Below are positions 60,743 through 64,000 of a stretch of DNA of 64,000 nt, one piece after another; position 1 is the first letter of the stretch; the number at the start of each line of letters is the position of its first letter. Both the position numbers and the translations under genes were made by a program. Under the pieces are notes generated by a model, which saw only the letters and a program-made list of their open reading frames with translations, did not search any database and had not been told where the DNA came from. The stretch is from positions 682,001 to 746,000 of the forward strand of contig NZ_JAJIRT010000001.1 in NCBI RefSeq assembly GCF_025717675.1, in the 5' to 3' direction. This DNA comes from Paucibacter sp. DJ2R-2. GTDB lineage: Bacteria > Pseudomonadota > Gammaproteobacteria > Burkholderiales > Burkholderiaceae_C.

Positions 60743-62341
60743 ATGAAACACAAGCTCCCGAACTTCTGCCTCTGTCTTCTGCTGCCGGGCTTGGCCGTGG
60801 CGCAGCTGCCGAACGCCCCGATCAGCCAGGTGCTGGTCTACCCCGGCGGCGCCACGGTACAGCGCACGGCCACTGTGGCCACCGGTGCGCGCGAACTCGT
60901 GGTCCGCTGCCTGCCGGCTCGCTTCGAGGCCGACTCGCTGCAGGTGCAGGCCGATGCTGGCATCCAGATTGGCGAGATCAGCATTCAGACCTTGGATCGT
61001 GTCCGTGCCCCGGAGTGCAATAGCAGCCCGCTGGACCAACGCATCCGCGAGCTGGAGGATCAGCGCGCCGCACTGCAGGCCGAGAACGAAGCGCAAGACC
61101 TGGCCCTCGGCTTCCTCAAGAACTATGGCGGCAACGAGAGTGCCGGCAAGCCGACTGCGCCCATCGCCTCGACCGTGGACGCGCTTCGCCGCAGCGGCCA
61201 GGACGCGCTGCAACGCAAGCACCAGCTTTCCCGCCGCCTGCAAGACATCGACGAGAAGCTCACACCGCTGCAAGCCGAACGTGACCGCCTGATCCAAGCC
61301 AACCCGCAGCTGCGCAGCGTGCGCATCAACCTGGCCGCGACTCGCACTGGCGAGCTGCGCCTGAGCTACCGCCTGAATCAAGCAGGCTGGAGCCCCATCT
61401 ACCGCGCCCACCTCGACACGCAGACCCAGCAGCTGCGCTTAGAGCGCCTGGCGCAAGTGGCCCAGACCAGTGGCGAGGACTGGAACGGCGTGGCACTGCG
61501 TCTGAGCACCAGCACGCCTCGCGGTCAGAGCGGTCTGCCTTCGCCCTACCCCTGGACCCTGGACATCCTGCCACCCATCTCCGCACGCGAAGTTCAGGTC
61601 ACGGGGTCGCGCATGGCCGCGCCGGCAATGGCCGCAGCGGCGCCCGCGCCAGCCTTTAAGTCGGACGCCGGTGCCTTTGAGGCGATCGCCCTGCCCAACT
61701 TCGACATCAGCGCTCAGCAAGGCGAGTACAGCGCCGAGTTCGAAGTGCCCGGCCGCGTCAGCGTCAACAGCGACGGTCAGCGCGTCAGCTTCGCGCTCGG
61801 CAGCGAAAAGATGGCCGCCCAGGTCTTCGCCCGCGTGCAGCCACAGCAGGACCGCCAGGCCTATCTGCTGGCCGAGCTGAGCCGCCCCAGCGGCAGCTGG
61901 CCGGTCGGCGCGCTGCAACTCTTCCGCGACGGGGCCTTCATCGGCAACAGCCAGCTGCAACTGGGCAGCGAGGAGAAACTCGAGCTCTTCTTCGGCCGCG
62001 ACGAGTTACTGCGCGTGGCAGTGGAGCCGCCGCTGAAGGACGGCGCCGAACGCGGTTTCATCGGCAGTCGCAACGAGCAAAACATCCGCCGCGCTTATGT
62101 GATCGAGAACCTGCATCGCCAGCCCGTCCTGCTGCAGCTGATCGAGCCCTCGCCGGTGGCCCAGCATGAGGACATCAAGGTGCAGACCCAGTTCAGCCCA
62201 CAGCCCAGCCAGCTGCGTTGGAAACAACTGCCCGGCGTGATCGCCTGGCAACTGCCGCTCGCAGCCGGCCAGAGCCAGCGCTTCACGGCCGAATACCTGA
62301 TCAGCGCACCCAAGGATGCGCGCGTCAGCGGCTTGCGTTGA
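60743..62341 (+). CDS. DUF4139 (MuiA-like) secreted protein
   Basis: A 532-residue protein with a signal peptide (1-20) and the DUF4140 N-terminal region (V-L-V-Y-P-G-G-A-T-V-Q-R), a coiled-coil segment (about 97-190), and a DUF4139 C-terminal beta-rich domain (Y-R-L-N-Q-A-G-W-S-P-I-Y, then F-x-V-P-G-R-V). This is the MuiA/mucoidy-inhibitor A layout, found in the periplasm or outer membrane; function unknown. GAGG precedes the ATG by ten bases. Alone and convergent with the right-edge gene. Confidence 0.87.
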   Translation: MKHKLPNFCLCLLLPGLAVAQLPNAPISQVLVYPGGATVQRTATVATGARELVVRCLPARFEADSLQVQADAGIQIGEISIQTLDRVRAPECNSSPLDQRIRELEDQRAALQAENEAQDLALGFLKNYGGNESAGKPTAPIASTVDALRRSGQDALQRKHQLSRRLQDIDEKLTPLQAERDRLIQANPQLRSVRINLAATRTGELRLSYRLNQAGWSPIYRAHLDTQTQQLRLERLAQVAQTSGEDWNGVALRLSTSTPRGQSGLPSPYPWTLDILPPISAREVQVTGSRMAAPAMAAAAPAPAFKSDAGAFEAIALPNFDISAQQGEYSAEFEVPGRVSVNSDGQRVSFALGSEKMAAQVFARVQPQQDRQAYLLAELSRPSGSWPVGALQLFRDGAFIGNSQLQLGSEEKLELFFGRDELLRVAVEPPLKDGAERGFIGSRNEQNIRRAYVIENLHRQPVLLQLIEPSPVAQHEDIKVQTQFSPQPSQLRWKQLPGVIAWQLPLAAGQSQRFTAEYLISAPKDARVSGLR

Positions 62342-62347
62342 CGCGAC

Positions 62348-64000
62348 TCAGAACCAGCCCCCCAGATCCGGCCGGATCTCGGGCGCATGGGCGGCGCCAC
62401 GCCGCAGGGCCATATGCAGCGCCGCACGGGCCTGCCGAATGGCGGCGGTTTCTCCGGCTGGAGCTTCAAGCTGCGCCTGCATGAGCGCCTGCAGCGCATC
62501 GAATGGATGTCCCGCCGGCATCTCGGGTGGCCGGGCCTGCTGGGCGGCGGCCAGCGCCGCAGCGGCGTCGGGCGCACCCATCATCACCAGGGTCAGGGCC
62601 AGATCCAGCCGGGCCTGCCAGAGCGGCGGCACCTGGCGATCCGGGCTGGTTTCCAGCAAGGCCACACGGCGCTCCAGCAGGCGGCGGCTTCCTGCCAGAT
62701 CGCCACGGGCGCGCAGCAGCGCGCCCTCGACCTGCGCGACGCGACTCTCCAACCACAGATCGCGCTCCAGATGCAGGTCGGCATCGCCGCGCAGGCGGCT
62801 GATGGCGTCGGCCGCCAGAACCAAGTCACCCAGCACCAGGCTGCTGCGCGCCAGGGCCAGCCAGGCTTCGGCCCGGCTCACGCCCATCTGCGCCCGGGTC
62901 GACTCAATCTCTTCCAGCAACTCAAAAGCCTCGCTGCGCAAGCTCGCCGCCGGCGCCGCGCCCGCCTGTGCGCGAGCCAGCAAGAGCGAGGCCTTGGCGG
63001 CCGTCCGGGCATTGAAGGGCGCGCCATTGCCCAGGGTGTTGAAAGCCTGGCGGGCCGCCAGGGCCTGGGCATACTCGGCGCGGTCGCTGTGATAACGGGC
63101 AATCTCCGGGTACATGAAAGCACGCATGGAGTTGCCGCGGCCATGCAGACGGTCCATCTCCTCGCCCAGCGCTTGGGCACGCGCCTGGGCACCCTCGTAC
63201 TTCCCTGCGCGGATATCCATGGTCAGGATGTTGCGACGGATGGCCAAGGCATGACGTAAGTTTTCCTTGGGCGGGTTCTGCAGCGCCGGCTCGGTCAGGC
63301 GCAGCTGCTCCCTGGCCTCGCCGATGCGCCCCTCGCCGGCCAGGCGCACCGCCTCGACCATGTGATGGAAGGTTCGGTAGAAATGACCCTCGGGGTAGAG
63401 CAGGCGCACCAGCTCGCCTGCTTGATCCAAGGCCGCTTTCGCCTCGGCCAGGCGACCGGTTTTCATATAGCCATTGGCCAGCGCATAGTGGATCTCGCGC
63501 ATGCGGTCGGACTTGGGGCCATGCAGGCGCGCCACGCGCTCGCGCAGCGGCTCCAGCTCGGCGACCACGAGGTCGTGCGGCCCGGTGGGCACGTAAATCT
63601 GCGCCAGCTTGATGTGCGCGTCCACCGTGCGCTCATCATCCTCACCGTAGAGCTGGGCGGTCAGAGCCACCCATTCGCGGGCCAGGGGCGCGGCCAGATC
63701 GTAGCGATCCAGCGAGGCGTAAGTCTGGGCCAGCACCGAGAGCAGACGCGCCTTGGTCGTGGGCTCGTCCTGGAACTTGCCGGCCAGCTCGCTGCGACTC
63801 TTTTCCAGCAAGGCCATCACCGTGGGTGCCTGGCCGCCGTGAACATCGGGGCTGGCACTGGCCAGCAACTCGGTCAGGTAAAGCGTCACCTGGTCGGATT
63901 CCCGGGCCGCCGCTTGCGCCCGGCGCCATTGGTCCAGGCTCACGCCCAGACCCAACAGCACCGCAAGAGCCAGGCCGCCAGACAAGGACGCCGCCAGGGC
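62348..64000 (-). CDS. TPR-repeat C-terminal part of a membrane-anchored protein, probably Ser/Thr kinase-linked (partial)
   Basis: An open frame reaches the right edge (551 codons visible). The visible part starts within a hydrophobic helix (A-L-A-A-S-L-S-G-G-L-A-L-A-V-L-L-G) and continues as TPR-like helical repeats over the whole remainder, without a catalytic motif. A membrane helix followed by a long TPR region is the layout of bacterial Hanks-type Ser/Thr kinases, whose kinase domain would lie beyond the edge; this is inference. The apparent start near 63985 is only an internal TTG. Confidence 0.75.
   Translation of the reverse strand, partial: ALAASLSGGLALAVLLGLGVSLDQWRRAQAAARESDQVTLYLTELLASASPDVHGGQAPTVMALLEKSRSELAGKFQDEPTTKARLLSVLAQTYASLDRYDLAAPLAREWVALTAQLYGEDDERTVDAHIKLAQIYVPTGPHDLVVAELEPLRERVARLHGPKSDRMREIHYALANGYMKTGRLAEAKAALDQAGELVRLLYPEGHFYRTFHHMVEAVRLAGEGRIGEAREQLRLTEPALQNPPKENLRHALAIRRNILTMDIRAGKYEGAQARAQALGEEMDRLHGRGNSMRAFMYPEIARYHSDRAEYAQALAARQAFNTLGNGAPFNARTAAKASLLLARAQAGAAPAASLRSEAFELLEEIESTRAQMGVSRAEAWLALARSSLVLGDLVLAADAISRLRGDADLHLERDLWLESRVAQVEGALLRARGDLAGSRRLLERRVALLETSPDRQVPPLWQARLDLALTLVMMGAPDAAAALAAAQQARPPEMPAGHPFDALQALMQAQLEAPAGETAAIRQARAALHMALRRGAAHAPEIRPDLGGWF

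Overview
The window reads as a chromosomal segment of a high-GC betaproteobacterium, most likely a Burkholderiales member of the Roseateles/Sphaerotilus type. This rests on gene content: def-fmt-htpX, a LysM protein followed by dprA and smg, yajC-secD-secF, rsmB-DUF4390 followed by an NtrY/NtrX-like pair, DUF1631 and DUF1840 proteins, a trimeric porin and a PcaR-type IclR regulator. Coding density is high, many genes overlap by 1-4 bases, and I see no insertion sequence, prophage, rRNA operon or CRISPR array. Because GC at third codon positions is very high, nearly every gene carries long open frames on the opposite strand; these are left out.

Layout. 1-7.3 kb (minus strand): the N-terminal part of a membrane diguanylate-cyclase-like protein running off the left edge, pgk, azlD-azlC, a DUF2807 protein, a lipoprotein, htpX, and fmt-def. 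7.5-10.4 kb (plus): LysM protein, dprA, smg. 10.5-16.4 kb (minus): DUF1631 protein, then yajC-secD-secF. 16.6-22.0 kb (plus): a hydroxyproline catabolic cluster (DapA-family deaminase, GntR regulator, epimerase, three-subunit D-hydroxyproline dehydrogenase). 22.0-27.6 kb (minus): porin, phosphatase, DUF1840 protein, and a c-di-GMP pair (PAS-GGDEF-EAL plus HD-GYP). 27.9-33.0 kb: 3-oxoadipyl-CoA thiolase with a two-palindrome operator, PcaR-like IclR regulator, PaaH-like dehydrogenase and enoyl-CoA hydratase. 33.1-37.5 kb: periplasmic binding-like protein, ABM-domain protein, HU with a basic tail, a second GGDEF-EAL protein, tRNA-Leu. 37.6-40.5 kb: divergent PLP decarboxylase and MocR regulator.

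40.4-46.2 kb is the most coherent metabolic unit: genes for lysine 6-dehydrogenase, aminoadipate semialdehyde dehydrogenase, a short DUF1338 (HglS-like) 2-oxoadipate dioxygenase and a D-2-hydroxyglutarate-type dehydrogenase lie in one operon opposite an Lrp/AsnC regulator. In order they would convert L-lysine to 2-oxoglutarate, with only the aminoadipate transaminase step unassigned.

46.3-52.2 kb carries signalling genes: a receiver-TPR protein with Glu at the phosphoacceptor position, facing a LysM-FecR protein plus a CHASE2 hybrid histidine kinase. 52.3-57.8 kb (minus): tRNA-Thr and tRNA-Phe, and the rsmB-DUF4390-NtrY-NtrX operon. 57.9-64 kb: folE and a BLUF photoreceptor, a 116-bp palindromic intergenic element, lemA and queC, a MuiA-like DUF4139 protein, and the C-terminal part of a membrane-anchored TPR protein running off the right edge.
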